Below, one piece after another: positions 45,699 through 55,500 of a stretch of 64,000 bases of DNA; position 1 is the first letter of the stretch, and every line of letters starts with the position of its first letter. The position numbers were made by a program, and so were the translations under genes. Where the stretch lies: assembly GCF_000007825.1 (NCBI RefSeq), contig NC_004722.1, positions 1,466,501-1,530,500 of the forward strand. The letters are read 5' to 3'. The stretch is from Bacillus cereus ATCC 14579. Its GTDB lineage: Bacteria > Bacillota > Bacilli > Bacillales > Bacillaceae_G. Below the pieces are notes generated by a model, which saw only the letters and a list, made by a program, of their open reading frames with translations, was not told the DNA's origin and searched no databases.

Positions 45699-47216
45699 AT
45701 GACAGTTGCTACATATGAAGTAGAAAAACAATTTTTAACATACGTGAAGAAGATACAAAATTACGGAGAAGCATTAAGTTTAATGTTTTGGGATTTAAGA
45801 ACAGGTGCACCCAAAAAAGGTGTAGATCAGCGTTCAGAAGTAATTGGTATGCTTTCGTCAGAAGTGTTTGCTATGTCGACTTCAGATGAGATGGGAAACT
45901 ATTTAACAGAGCTTGAAGCTTTAATACGTGAAGATAAACTTTCTGAAACAACCAAGAAAATGGTTGTAGAGTGTCGGAAAGAATATGATAGAAATAAAAA
46001 AATTCCACAAGCTGAATATGAGGCTTATGTGAAATTAGAAGCGAAAGCAGAGAGTGTGTGGGAAGAAGCTCGTGAAAAATCTGATTTCGAAATGTTCCGC
46101 CCATACTTAGAAAAAATTGTTGAATTTAAAAAGAAATTTATTACATATTGGGGTTATGAAACATATAAATATAATACATTATTAGACATGTATGAGCCAG
46201 GTATTACAGTAGAAGTTTTAGATCACGTATTTGGTCAACTTCGTGAGCGCATCGTGCCGCTTGTAAAAGAAATCTCTGAGTCTAAAAAAGGATTAAAAAC
46301 AAGTGCTTTATCGGAACAATTTTCAAAAGAAAAACAAAAGAACTTTACATTAGAACTATTAAAGCAATTGAATTATGACTTTGAAGCAGGTCGTCTTGAT
46401 GAAACAGTGCATCCTTTCGAAATTACATTAAATAGAGGGGATGTTCGTATTACGACACGCTATGATGAAAAAGATTTTCGTATGGCTGTTTTTGGAACGA
46501 TTCATGAATGTGGTCATGCAGTATATGAACAAAATATTGCAGAACAATTTGAAGGTACACCACTTTGCAGTGGTACATCTATGGGTATTCACGAATCACA
46601 ATCATTATTCTTTGAGAACTTTATCGGCCGTAATAAATCATTCTGGAAGAAAAATTATGATTTATTAAAAGAGTATAGCAATGGTCAATTTGATGATATG
46701 TCAGTCGATGAATTTTATAATGCAATTAACGAATCGAAGCCGTCATTCATTCGTATAGAAGCAGATGAGCTTACATACCCGCTTCATGTTATGGTGCGTT
46801 ATGAATTAGAGAAAGAATTATTTGATGGTACATTACAAGTGAAGGACTTACCAGCAGCTTGGAATGATAAGATGGAAGCATATTTAGGAATTCGTCCGGA
46901 AAATGATGCACAAGGTGTATTGCAAGATGTTCACTGGGCTGGTGGCTCATTTGGATACTTCCCATCTTATGCGCTTGGTTACATGTATGCAGCGCAATTT
47001 AAGCAAAGAATGTTAAAAGACATTCCGAACTTTGATGCATTATTAGAAGAAGGAAACGTAACACCGATTCGTGAATGGTTAACAGAACATATTCACCAAT
47101 ATGGTAAAACGAAAAAGCCGCTTGAAATTTTAGAAGATGTAACAGGTGAAGGCTTAAATGCAAACTACTTAGCCGATTATTTAGAAGCGAAATATAAAGA
47201 GATTTATGAGTTGTAA
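45699..47216 (+). CDS. ypwA: M32-family metallocarboxypeptidase (carboxypeptidase Taq type), YpwA
   Basis: A 505-aa zinc carboxypeptidase that removes C-terminal residues from peptides. The zinc motif is HECGH in FGTIHECGHAVYEQN, with the downstream family block GIHESQSLFFENFIGR supplying another ligand. No signal peptide, so it is cytoplasmic. The ATG at 45699 follows AAAAGGAGG by 10 bases; the earlier ATG at 45648 lacks a site. Position matches B. subtilis ypwA. Confidence 0.93.
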   Translation: MTVATYEVEKQFLTYVKKIQNYGEALSLMFWDLRTGAPKKGVDQRSEVIGMLSSEVFAMSTSDEMGNYLTELEALIREDKLSETTKKMVVECRKEYDRNKKIPQAEYEAYVKLEAKAESVWEEAREKSDFEMFRPYLEKIVEFKKKFITYWGYETYKYNTLLDMYEPGITVEVLDHVFGQLRERIVPLVKEISESKKGLKTSALSEQFSKEKQKNFTLELLKQLNYDFEAGRLDETVHPFEITLNRGDVRITTRYDEKDFRMAVFGTIHECGHAVYEQNIAEQFEGTPLCSGTSMGIHESQSLFFENFIGRNKSFWKKNYDLLKEYSNGQFDDMSVDEFYNAINESKPSFIRIEADELTYPLHVMVRYELEKELFDGTLQVKDLPAAWNDKMEAYLGIRPENDAQGVLQDVHWAGGSFGYFPSYALGYMYAAQFKQRMLKDIPNFDALLEEGNVTPIREWLTEHIHQYGKTKKPLEILEDVTGEGLNANYLADYLEAKYKEIYEL

Positions 47217-47247
47217 AAAAAGAGCTGCTTAATTGCAGCTCTTTTTT
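47215..47247 (+). terminator. Terminator after ypwA
   Basis: AAAAAGAGCTGC-TTAATT-GCAGCTCTTTTTT, overlapping the stop codon region. Confidence 0.9.
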
Positions 47248-47263
47248 AAAGGGGGATGGGAGA

Positions 47264-47737
47264 ATGGACTATACATATACAGTAATGACGCAAGAAGAAG
47301 CAGAAGAAATTGCATACAACTGGCATTATGAAGGGAAATATTCCTTTTACGATATAGAGGCAGATGAAGAAGATTTAGCTGAATTTTTACATGATGAAAG
47401 TAGAGGGAATCATACATTTTCTGTGAAGGAAAATGGCACTCTCATTGGTTATTTTACTGTTTGTAAAATAAATGACGGAACGGTTGATATTGGTCTTGGA
47501 ATGAGACCTAATATAACTGGGAACGGATTTGGTTTACAGTTCTCAAACGCTATACTAGCTTTTAGTAAAGAAAAATATGGATGCAAGTATATAACACTAT
47601 CAGTAGCTATATTTAATGAGAGAGCGATTAAAGTGTATAAAAGGGCAGGATTTGAAGTAGTTGGAACGTTTATACAGAAAACAAATGGTAGTTGTTTTGA
47701 GTTTTTGAAAATGAATTATATATGTAAAAATGATTAA
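47264..47737 (+). CDS. GNAT-family N-acetyltransferase
   Basis: A 157-aa single-domain acetyltransferase. The acetyl-CoA-binding segment is IGLGMRPNITGNGFGLQFSN (R/Q-x-x-G-x-G/A-type), and the C-terminal block ERAIKVYKRAGFEVVGTF is the usual GNAT motif B region. The N-terminal part resembles RimJ/RimL-type proteins. The substrate cannot be deduced. AAAGGGGGATGGG precedes the ATG. Flanked by terminators on both sides, so monocistronic. Confidence 0.85.
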   Translation: MDYTYTVMTQEEAEEIAYNWHYEGKYSFYDIEADEEDLAEFLHDESRGNHTFSVKENGTLIGYFTVCKINDGTVDIGLGMRPNITGNGFGLQFSNAILAFSKEKYGCKYITLSVAIFNERAIKVYKRAGFEVVGTFIQKTNGSCFEFLKMNYICKND

Positions 47738-47766
47738 AAAACAGAAGAATCTCCTTCTGTTTTTTT
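47736..47766 (+). terminator. Terminator after the GNAT gene
   Basis: AAAAACAGAAG-AATCTC-CTTCTGTTTTTTT. Confidence 0.85.
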
Positions 47767-47875
47767 ATGCAGAAATAAATCATACTTTTTGTAATTGGAA
47801 GTTTTGAAATTTTGGAAGAGGATGTGTATGATTGAAGTTTAATAGTAAATAGCAAGTTTAGTAAGGAGAGACAGC

Positions 47876-48622
47876 ATGAGTATAATTAAAACGAAAAATG
47901 AAATAGAGTTAATGCATGAATCTGGAAAATTACTTGCTTCATGTCATAGAGAAATTGCGAAGATGATGAAACCAGGTATTACTACAAAAGAAATTAATAC
48001 GTTTGTTGAAGCATATTTAGAACAGCATGGTGCAACGTCTGAGCAGAAAGGGTACAACGGATATCCATATGCGATATGTGCATCTGTAAACGATGAAATG
48101 TGTCATGCGTTTCCGGCCGATGTTCCTTTAACTGAGGGTGATATTGTAACAATTGACACGGTAGTAAACTTAAATGGGGGTCTTTCAGATTCTGCTTGGA
48201 CGTATAGAGTTGGAAAAGTTTCTGATGAAGCAGAAAAGTTGTTGTTAGTAGCTGAGAATGCTTTGTATAAAGGAATTGACCAGGCGGTAATTGGTAATCA
48301 TGTAGGAGATATTGGCTATGCAATTGAAAGTTATGTAACAAATGAAGGTTTTTCTGTTGCAAGAGACTTTACGGGACATGGAATCGGTAAAGAGATTCAT
48401 GAAGAACCAGCAATTTTTCATTTTGGGAAACAAGGACAAGGACCTCAGTTACAAGAAGGAATGGTAATTACAATTGAACCGATTGTAAATATAGGTATGC
48501 GATATTCTAAAGTAGATTTAAATGGGTGGACTGCACGAACGATGGACGGGAATTTATCAGCTCAATATGAGCATACAATTGCGATTACAAAAGATGGGCC
48601 AATCATTTTAACGAAGTTGTAA
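47876..48622 (+). CDS. map: Methionine aminopeptidase, type I
   Basis: Removes the N-terminal Met from nascent proteins. The 248-aa protein has the five metal ligands in order: the Asp pair in VTIDTVVNLNGGLSDSA, His in TGHGIGKEIHEEP, Glu in TIEPIVN and Glu in QYEHTIAI. The length is that of a core type Ia enzyme. It stands alone rather than in the ribosomal-protein cluster, so it is probably the second map paralogue of the genome (inference). AAGGAGAG precedes the start. Confidence 0.93.
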   Translation: MSIIKTKNEIELMHESGKLLASCHREIAKMMKPGITTKEINTFVEAYLEQHGATSEQKGYNGYPYAICASVNDEMCHAFPADVPLTEGDIVTIDTVVNLNGGLSDSAWTYRVGKVSDEAEKLLLVAENALYKGIDQAVIGNHVGDIGYAIESYVTNEGFSVARDFTGHGIGKEIHEEPAIFHFGKQGQGPQLQEGMVITIEPIVNIGMRYSKVDLNGWTARTMDGNLSAQYEHTIAITKDGPIILTKL

Positions 48623-48755
48623 TTGGAAATGAAAGAGTTTGCAAAACTCGAACAAAAATAGTAGTTTTTAAAAATTTGTACGTGTTTTTTCGATAAATGC
48701 TTTTCAAAGCATAAAAAGTACGTTATAATCCTTCTATAAAATAAATAGTTAGCTA

Positions 48756-48826
48756 CACTCATATAATCGCGGGGATATGGCCTGCAAGTTTCTACCGAAG
48801 TACCGTAAATACTTTGACTATGAGTG
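48756..48826 (+). promoter_or_regulatory. Purine (guanine) riboswitch aptamer
   Basis: P1 pairs CACTCAT with ATGAGTG. Conserved cores ATATAATCGCGGGGATATGG, TTTCTACCG and GACTATGAG are present. The C in GACTATG at the junction is the base that pairs with ligand, C meaning guanine/hypoxanthine (adenine riboswitches have U). A TATAAT (48724-48729) lies upstream. With the terminator that follows it should switch off xpt-pbuX when guanine is plentiful. Confidence 0.93.
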
Positions 48827-48866
48827 AGGACGAATATAATTGCTTGTTTAGCATTCTTTTTTTGCG

Positions 48867-48926
48867 AAACTCCAAAAGCGCGTCTCTCACTTGTAACGAG
48901 TGGTGGTGGCTTTTGGAGTTTTTTTA
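48867..48926 (+). terminator. Riboswitch-controlled terminator before xpt
   Basis: AAACTCCAAAAGC / GCTTTTGGAGTTT with an inner CACT/AGTG hairpin, followed by T7. The inner CTCACTT (48886-48892) can pair with GAGTGAG of the aptamer's 3' P1 strand (48822-48828), a plausible antiterminator contact. Confidence 0.88.
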
Positions 48927-48948
48927 TTGCATAAGAGGGGGAACAAAC

Positions 48949-49542
48949 ATGAAAGTATTACAAGAAAAGATTTTGAACGAAGGAAAGGTTTTATCTGGTG
49001 ACGTATTAAAGGTAGATGCTTTTTTAAATCATCAAATTGATCCAGTACTTATGCAAGAAATCGGAAAAGAATTTGCTAAACGTTTTAAAGAAGAGAACAT
49101 TACAAAAATCGTGACGATTGAATCTTCAGGCATTGCACCAGCAGTTATGGCTGCATTAGAGCTTGGTGTAAAAGTAATTTTTGCACGAAAACGTAAATCG
49201 TTAACGTTACAAGATAATATGTACGTTGCAAACGTATATTCATTTACAAAACAAGAAACAAATGAAATTTCATTATCTCGAAATCATATCGATGAAAATG
49301 ATCGTGTATTAATCATCGATGACTTTTTAGCAAACGGTCAGGCTGCTTTAGGTTTAATGAGTTTAGTAGAGCAAGCTGGAGCGAGTATTGCAGGAATTGG
49401 AATTGTTATTGAAAAAGCATTTCAAGATGGAGGAAAGAAGCTTCGTGAACAAGGCGTTCGTGTTGAATCACTAGCAGAAATTGCATCACTTGATAACGGC
49501 ACAGTTACATTTGTACAGCAAGAAACTGCGGAGGTGAAATAA
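48949..49542 (+). CDS. xpt: Xanthine phosphoribosyltransferase
   Basis: Salvages xanthine to XMP with PRPP. The 197-aa protein has the PRPP-binding motif VLIIDDFLANGQA and FARKRKSLTL. Starts at ATG 48949 with AGAGGGGG about 8 bases upstream. The in-frame codons upstream run through the riboswitch terminator and are not coding. pbuX follows after 3 bases, the standard xpt-pbuX operon. Confidence 0.95.
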   Translation: MKVLQEKILNEGKVLSGDVLKVDAFLNHQIDPVLMQEIGKEFAKRFKEENITKIVTIESSGIAPAVMAALELGVKVIFARKRKSLTLQDNMYVANVYSFTKQETNEISLSRNHIDENDRVLIIDDFLANGQAALGLMSLVEQAGASIAGIGIVIEKAFQDGGKKLREQGVRVESLAEIASLDNGTVTFVQQETAEVK

Positions 49543-49545
49543 ACG

Positions 49546-50868
49546 ATGAAGCAGCATCCATTTAAAATTGCATCGCTTGGTATGCAGCATATGCTTGCAA
49601 TGTATGCTGGAGCAATTATCGTTCCGCTTATTGTGGGCGGTGGACTTGGTTTAAATCAAAAAGAATTAACATATTTAGTCTCAATTGATTTATTAATGTG
49701 CGGCGTTGCAACAATTTTACAAGCATTATCAAATCGCTTTTTCGGTATTGGACTTCCCGTTGTACTCGGTTGTACATTTACAGCCGTTGGACCGATGATT
49801 GCGATTGGAAAACAATACGGTGTGTCTTCAATTTATGGAGCAATTATTGCTGCTGGGTTATTCGTTGTTATTTTTGCGAAATTATTTGGAAAACTTGTAA
49901 AACTGTTTCCACCTGTTGTAACAGGATCTGTTGTTACTGTAATTGGAGTTACACTTGTTCCAGCAGCAATTAATGACATGGCTGGAGGAGTAGGAAGTAA
50001 GGATTTCGGTAGTCTTGAAAATTTAGCATTAGCATTTGGTGTGTTATTATTTATCATCATTATGTATCGTTTCTTTGATGGATTTATTCGTTCAATCTCT
50101 ATTTTACTAGGTCTATTGTTCGGTACTATCGTTGCAGCGTTTATGGGGAAAGTAAGTTTGCAAGCGGTTGGAGAGGCGGATTGGTTCCACGGTATTCAAC
50201 CATTTTACTTTGGTACACCAACATTTGAATTAACACCAATTATTACGATGATTCTCGTTGCTTGTGTAGGGATTGTAGAAGCAACGGGTGTATACTTTGC
50301 ATTATCTGATATTTGCAATAAAAAAATCGGTGAAAAAGAATTAACAAAAGGCTATCGCGCAGAAGGATTAGCGATGGTGTTAGGTGGCATTTTCAACGCG
50401 TTCCCATATACAACATACTCTCAAAACGTAGGACTTGTTCAATTAACTGGAGTAAGAAATCGCGTTATTATTTATACTTGCGGTGGTATGTTAATCGCAC
50501 TTGGTTTCATTCCTAAAATCGCAGCTATTACAACAATTATTCCGAAATCAGTACTGGGCGGTGCGATGTTAGCGATGTTCGGTATGGTTATGGCATATGG
50601 TATTAAAATGTTAAGTAGCGTTGACTTCGGAAGACAGGAAAACTTATTAATCGTTGCATGTTCTGTCGGAATTGGGCTTGGCGTAACAGTCGTTCCTACA
50701 TTATTTTCACAACTCCCAGAAAGCATTCGTATTTTAACAGATAACGGAATTGTACTTGGAAGTGCGTCAGCAGTACTTTTAAATATCGTATTTAATATGG
50801 TGCCGCAGCGCAAAGTGAAAGTAGAAGAAGAGCCAGTATCTATGCAAAGTGCAGTAAGAGAAGCGTAA
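49546..50868 (+). CDS. pbuX: Xanthine permease (NCS2 family)
   Basis: A 440-aa proton-coupled nucleobase transporter with about 12-14 membrane helices. The NCS2 signature is in PYTTYSQNVGLVQLTGVRNR, and TGVYFALSDI holds the conserved Glu/Asp region. It supplies substrate for Xpt and shares the guanine riboswitch. GGAGGTG overlaps the end of xpt. A terminator follows. Confidence 0.95.
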   Translation: MKQHPFKIASLGMQHMLAMYAGAIIVPLIVGGGLGLNQKELTYLVSIDLLMCGVATILQALSNRFFGIGLPVVLGCTFTAVGPMIAIGKQYGVSSIYGAIIAAGLFVVIFAKLFGKLVKLFPPVVTGSVVTVIGVTLVPAAINDMAGGVGSKDFGSLENLALAFGVLLFIIIMYRFFDGFIRSISILLGLLFGTIVAAFMGKVSLQAVGEADWFHGIQPFYFGTPTFELTPIITMILVACVGIVEATGVYFALSDICNKKIGEKELTKGYRAEGLAMVLGGIFNAFPYTTYSQNVGLVQLTGVRNRVIIYTCGGMLIALGFIPKIAAITTIIPKSVLGGAMLAMFGMVMAYGIKMLSSVDFGRQENLLIVACSVGIGLGVTVVPTLFSQLPESIRILTDNGIVLGSASAVLLNIVFNMVPQRKVKVEEEPVSMQSAVREA

Positions 50869-50907
50869 AAAAGCAAGGTCTCGTTATGAGACCTTGCTTT
50901 TCTTTTT
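50867..50907. terminator. Bidirectional terminator between pbuX and the DUF418 gene
   Basis: AAAAAAGCAAGGTCTC-GTTAT-GAGACCTTGCTTTTC. Confidence 0.9.
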
Positions 50908-52047
50908 AAGTGGCATCATTTTCCCGTAAGTACCAAGACGCCAAATGTACTCAAGTGGCCCGTATTGGTAATGTGAAAGCCACCAGCGGCTAATAAAGAT
51001 TTGTAACGTGTAGAAACTAATGCAGAATATTGGTCCAACCCATAATGGAGCAGGATAATAATTTTTAAGAAATAGACCAAATACAAGTAATGTAACAATT
51101 GTATGCGAGATGTAATTTGTTAATGCCATTCGTCCAACGTATTGGAATGGACGTAATAACGTTTGCCATTTTTCTTTTTGTAATAAACGCATTAGTGTGA
51201 AAATGTAGAATATGAATAACGTTTTTCCGCTAAACATTGTAAAGACCTGCATATAAATTGGTTCATAAAATGGTTTTGATAAGAAGTAACGAACCATGAA
51301 GAACCACATTGGTAATGTAAAAAGGAACATAATAATTTGCCATTTTTTAAGCTTTGGATCTAACTCTTTCGCGCGGCGGAAAATATCCTTTTTGCCGGCG
51401 TATAAACCAAGTAAAAACAGCCCAACTGTTTCTGGGAGCATAAGTAAATTTAATCCAATTCCATCAGCGTAAAATGCATGGAAACGATTTTGTATTTGTG
51501 ACAGCCAGTCTTCTAATGGCATGATAGGTAAGGAAAAACCTAGCTCTTCCTTTGGTACCAATGCAACCGTAATACCAGCCATTAGCATAATGAATTGAAA
51601 AATACTCAATAAAACGATAGCCCATATTAAAATAGTACGAGGTTCTCTCTTATAAAATAAAAATAAGAAAAATCCAGCAATCGCATAAGTATGTAAAATG
51701 TCTCCGTCCCATAAAAGAACGTAATGTAAGAAACCGAATAATAATAAAATAAGTAAGCGGCGAACAAATAAAATTTTTGGATGATCTGTTTTCGCTTCAG
51801 CACGACTCATAAAAATATAAAAACCTAATCCGAATAAAAACGAAAAAATTGTATAAAATTTCGTTTGAATAAACATATCGTAAAATAGGCGAATGTAGCT
51901 GTCTATCCCTTCGTAAATTCCTGAAAGATCACGTGAGTCAACCCCAGCGATAACAGGCCAATTCACAAGAAAAATACCTAGTACAGCTATTCCTCTAATA
52001 ATATCAATGGAGTGTATCCTCTCGCCTTGTGTGAGATTTTGTGTCAT
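50884..52047 (-). CDS. DUF418-family membrane protein
   Basis: A 387-aa polytopic membrane protein with about 9-10 helices. The N-terminal IHSIDIIRGIAVLGIFLVN (heparan/acyltransferase-3-like start) and the C-terminal DUF418 block, with VGRMALTNYISHTIVTLLVF and YGPLEYIWRLGTYGK, identify a YeiB-type protein. Function unknown; the resemblance to acyltransferase-3 proteins hints at transfer of acyl groups to envelope molecules. AAGGAGGA precedes the start on the minus strand. Confidence 0.85.
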   Translation of the reverse strand: MTQNLTQGERIHSIDIIRGIAVLGIFLVNWPVIAGVDSRDLSGIYEGIDSYIRLFYDMFIQTKFYTIFSFLFGLGFYIFMSRAEAKTDHPKILFVRRLLILLLFGFLHYVLLWDGDILHTYAIAGFFLFLFYKREPRTILIWAIVLLSIFQFIMLMAGITVALVPKEELGFSLPIMPLEDWLSQIQNRFHAFYADGIGLNLLMLPETVGLFLLGLYAGKKDIFRRAKELDPKLKKWQIIMFLFTLPMWFFMVRYFLSKPFYEPIYMQVFTMFSGKTLFIFYIFTLMRLLQKEKWQTLLRPFQYVGRMALTNYISHTIVTLLVFGLFLKNYYPAPLWVGPIFCISFYTLQIFISRWWLSHYQYGPLEYIWRLGTYGKMMPLKKKSKVS

Positions 52048-52201
52048 TTTTTTCCTCCTTGTTAAGTAATTCCCTTTTATTATACGAAATGTAAGGTGGA
52101 GGGGATAGGGGATATTTCCATTTTTTTAAACTGTTAAGTTATGTAGGATGAGATATAATAAGAGTGCACAACAAGTTTTAACCTTTTTCAAAACAGGCAG
52201 T

Positions 52202-52230
52202 AAAGCTCCTTCTTATAAGGAGCTTTCTTT
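52202..52230 (+). terminator. Orphan terminator, possibly of a small RNA
   Basis: AAAGCTCCTT-CTTA-TAAGGAGCTTTCTTT with no ORF before it on the plus strand. A TATAAT-like ATATAAT lies at about 52151-52157, ~50-75 bases upstream, so a short transcript is conceivable. Confidence 0.55.
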
Positions 52231-52240
52231 ATGAAAAGTG

Positions 52241-52295
52241 TTGATAATGATTCTCTTTAATGATAAACTGTATTCAAAAGTGATAATCATTATCA
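52241..52295 (+). promoter_or_regulatory. Promoter with Fur boxes
   Basis: TTGATA (52241-52246), 17 bases, TAAACT (52264-52269). Immediately downstream TGATAATCATTATCA (52281-52295) is a perfect 7-1-7 Fur palindrome. A degenerate second box (TGATAATGATTCTCT, 52242-52256) overlaps the -35. Binding of Fe-Fur here would block transcription. Confidence 0.85.
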
Positions 52296-52316
52296 AAAAA
52301 AGGTTGGTGCGTAAGT

Positions 52317-52403
52317 ATGGTATATGCATTAGTAGCAGGTACAGTCGCTGTATATGCAGTTATTGCGAAGTATGTTTTAAATGGAGTAGGAACAGCAAAA
52401 TGA
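52317..52403 (+). CDS. Fur-regulated 28-aa hydrophobic microprotein
   Basis: A 28-codon ORF starting MVYALVAGTVAVYAVIAKYV and ending with GTAK, 21 bases after the Fur box and followed by a strong terminator. One hydrophobic segment could span the membrane, with lysines at residues 18 and 28. The ribosome binding region (GGTTGGTG) is modest. No family recognised; B. subtilis has short Fur-regulated proteins (FbpA, B, C), but those are basic and not obviously similar. The transcription unit is convincing; translation is inferred. Confidence 0.6.
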   Translation: MVYALVAGTVAVYAVIAKYVLNGVGTAK

Positions 52404-52416
52404 GTGATATGACATA

Positions 52417-52459
52417 AAATCCCTTTCATTTGTAAAAAGAATGAAAGGGATTTTTTATT
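52417..52459 (+). terminator. Terminator after the Fur-regulated unit
   Basis: AAAATCCCTTTCATT-TGTAAAAAG-AATGAAAGGGATTTTTT. Confidence 0.9.
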
Positions 52460-52597
52460 TTTAATGAGAATATGCTGAAAATTTAGTATGATAGTAAAGT
52501 GAAACTGTAATCAATGGGTAGGTGTAACTCTCACTGGTTATGAGCTCGCAAATAGCGGGGAAAAGTATATACATCTTGGATAAAGGGGAACAAGGGG

Positions 52598-55500
52598 ATG
52601 ACAAACATAGTACAGACAAACGGTATGAAAAAACTTGTTTGTTTTTATGAAGAGTGGCAAAAACACGGCGATGCAGAGAATAGTTTAAAGTTGTTTGAGG
52701 TAATTCAAAAATATAAACAAGAACAGCTTATGATAGCGTTCTGCGGTCACTTCTCTGCAGGGAAATCAACGATAATGAATCATCTATATAAAGCGCAGTT
52801 GTTACCGACAAGTCCAATTCCGACAAGCGCTAACGTTGTCAAAATTGAAAAAGGAATGGATCGTGTTGTTGTAACGGTTAAATCTGGAGAGCAGTACGAA
52901 TATGACGGTGCATATTCAGCAGAAGAATTAAAACAAATTTGTAAAGACGGCGATGAAGTAATTGGTGTTCATATTTATCGAAACGACGCGCCGATTCCTG
53001 AAGGGGTTATGTTAGTTGATACACCAGGGATTGATTCAACAGATGATGCCCATCAATTAGCGACAGAGTCGACACTTCATCTGGCAGATGTCATTTTTTA
53101 TATGATGGATTATAATCACGTCCAATCGGAAGTGAATTTACAATTTGTTAAAGAATTGAAACAACGTAATAAAACGGTTTATCTCGTTGTAAATCAAATA
53201 GATAAACATAAAGAAAATGAATTATCGTTTGAGAATTATAAAGATAGTGTAAAACAATCATTCTCTAACTGGGATATTGAAGTAGATGGTGTTTATTATA
53301 CGTCATTACGAATGATGAACCATCCACATAATGAAATTAGAAGCTTAGAAGCGTTAATTACTTCTATTATGAAAGAAAAAGAGCAGTATGTAAGGACTGG
53401 AATGGAGCGAGAAACAGAATATTTAATGGGAGAACATTTCTCGTTTATTGTTTCTGAAAATGAAAAAGCTCTCTTGAAATATGAGGAAGAGTTAGCATCA
53501 CCACTTTCTATTTCAGAGGTAGTTGAAAAGAAGGAAGAGTTAACGGAAGCGAAAAATCGTGAGGCAAGTAAAGAATCTCATGTGAGAAACGAATTTATAA
53601 AAGGTTTACAAGCTATATTAGATAACGCTTATTTAATGCCATTTGAAATGAGAGAATTGGCAAATGCATATTTAGAAACGAAATTAACAAAATTTAAGGT
53701 CGGTTTGCTATTTTCGAAAGGAAAGACGGAGCAAGAAAAACAAAGACGTGTAGAGGCGTTTTATTCTGCCCTTCAAAAGACTGTTGAAACGCAGCTTGAT
53801 TTTCATGTGAAGGAATTTATTGTAGCCTTCTTAAAAGAAGAAGGATTGTTCACGGAGGAAATTGGGAAAGACATATATGGGTTAGAAATTGCTTTCGGAC
53901 CAGAAATGTTGGCCGAAGTAATTAAACAAGGTGCAGGTTTCACAGGTGATTACTTACTTCTTTATACAGCGGATGTAGCGAATGAACTGAAGAAACGTTA
54001 TTTTATAAAAGCACAGCAAATTTTTGATAAAAGTGCGGTCGTTTTAAAGCAAAAGGTGAGGGAAGCAGTTGCTCGTATTGAAGAAGAGATTGAAACATAT
54101 ACGATGTTGCAAACGGCGAAAGAAACACAATTACAATACAGTAACAATTTGGAGGCATATGAAGACTATTTACGAAATGTTTGGCACGATCATGTTGCTA
54201 CGCCTGAAGGGCTGCAAATAGATGAGATATTGCAAAGGGAAAAGCAAATTGTTAGTGAGAAATTTACACTACAAGAGCAGGAAATCGTAAGCGATAACGT
54301 AGCGGTTCATGAAGAAGAGCTGAAAGGAACGGCGGCTTTAAATATTCAGCGGATATTAGAGAAAGTGAAAAAAGCTGAAACGATATTAGAGCCATTGCCA
54401 GCGCTGAAACATGTACAGCAAGAGGTAATAGAGAAAAGAAGACGTGTGGAAACAAAACAATTTACAGTAGCGTTATTCGGGGCATTTAGTGCTGGAAAAT
54501 CATCATTTGCCAATGCCTTACTCGGTGAGAAAGTACTTCCTGTATCACCAAACCCGACGACGGCAACGATTAATCAAATTTTGCCGGTTACAGAGGAAAA
54601 ACCACACGGAACAGTAATTGTTCAGTTTAAATCAAAGCAAGCGTTATTAGAAGATATGAAAGCTGTTTATAAGCTGTTTCATTATGAGATTGCTACGTTA
54701 GATGAAGCGTTAGCACAAATTGATAAAGTTATGAAATATCCTTCACCAACTGGGAAGCAAAAAACAACATTTAGCTTTTTACGAGCGGTACAAAAAGGAT
54801 ATGATGCAGTTTCTACTTATTTAGGAGAACAAGTACAAGTTACATTAGAAGAGTTCTCTGATTATGTAGCGAATGAAGAGAAATCATGCTTCGTTGAGTA
54901 TATGGAACTTTATTATGATTGTGCTTTAACAAGGCAGGGAGTAGCGCTTGTAGACACACCTGGAGCGGATTCTATTAATGCTCGCCATACGGATGTTGCA
55001 TTCCAGTATATTAAAAACGCAGATGCTATTTTATTTGTAACATATTATAATCATGTATTCTCTCGTGCTGACCGGGAATTTTTAATTCAGCTTGGTCGTG
55101 TAAAGGATACTTTTGCCCTTGATAAAATGTTCTTCTTAATTAATGCGGCGGATTTAGCAGAGTCTGAAGAAGAACTTGAAATGGTAAAAGGTTATATCGC
55201 AGATCAGCTGCTGCAATACGGTATTAGAAATCCGCGTTTATTTGCAATTTCAAGTTTATGTGCGCTTGAAGAGAAACAAGGAAAGAATGTTGAAAAAGAG
55301 AAGTATGGTATTTTACAAAACTCTGGGATTACGAAGTTTGAGGAATCATTTACGTCCTTTATGATGAGAGATTTAATGCTTGTTTCTGTGCATGCTCTAT
55401 ATGGTGCTTTGCAAGGGGCAGATCAGCTTTTAGTAAACATGATAAAGGGTGCAAAACAGGGGAATGAAGAGAAAGAGAAGCAAACGAAAAAATATGAAGC

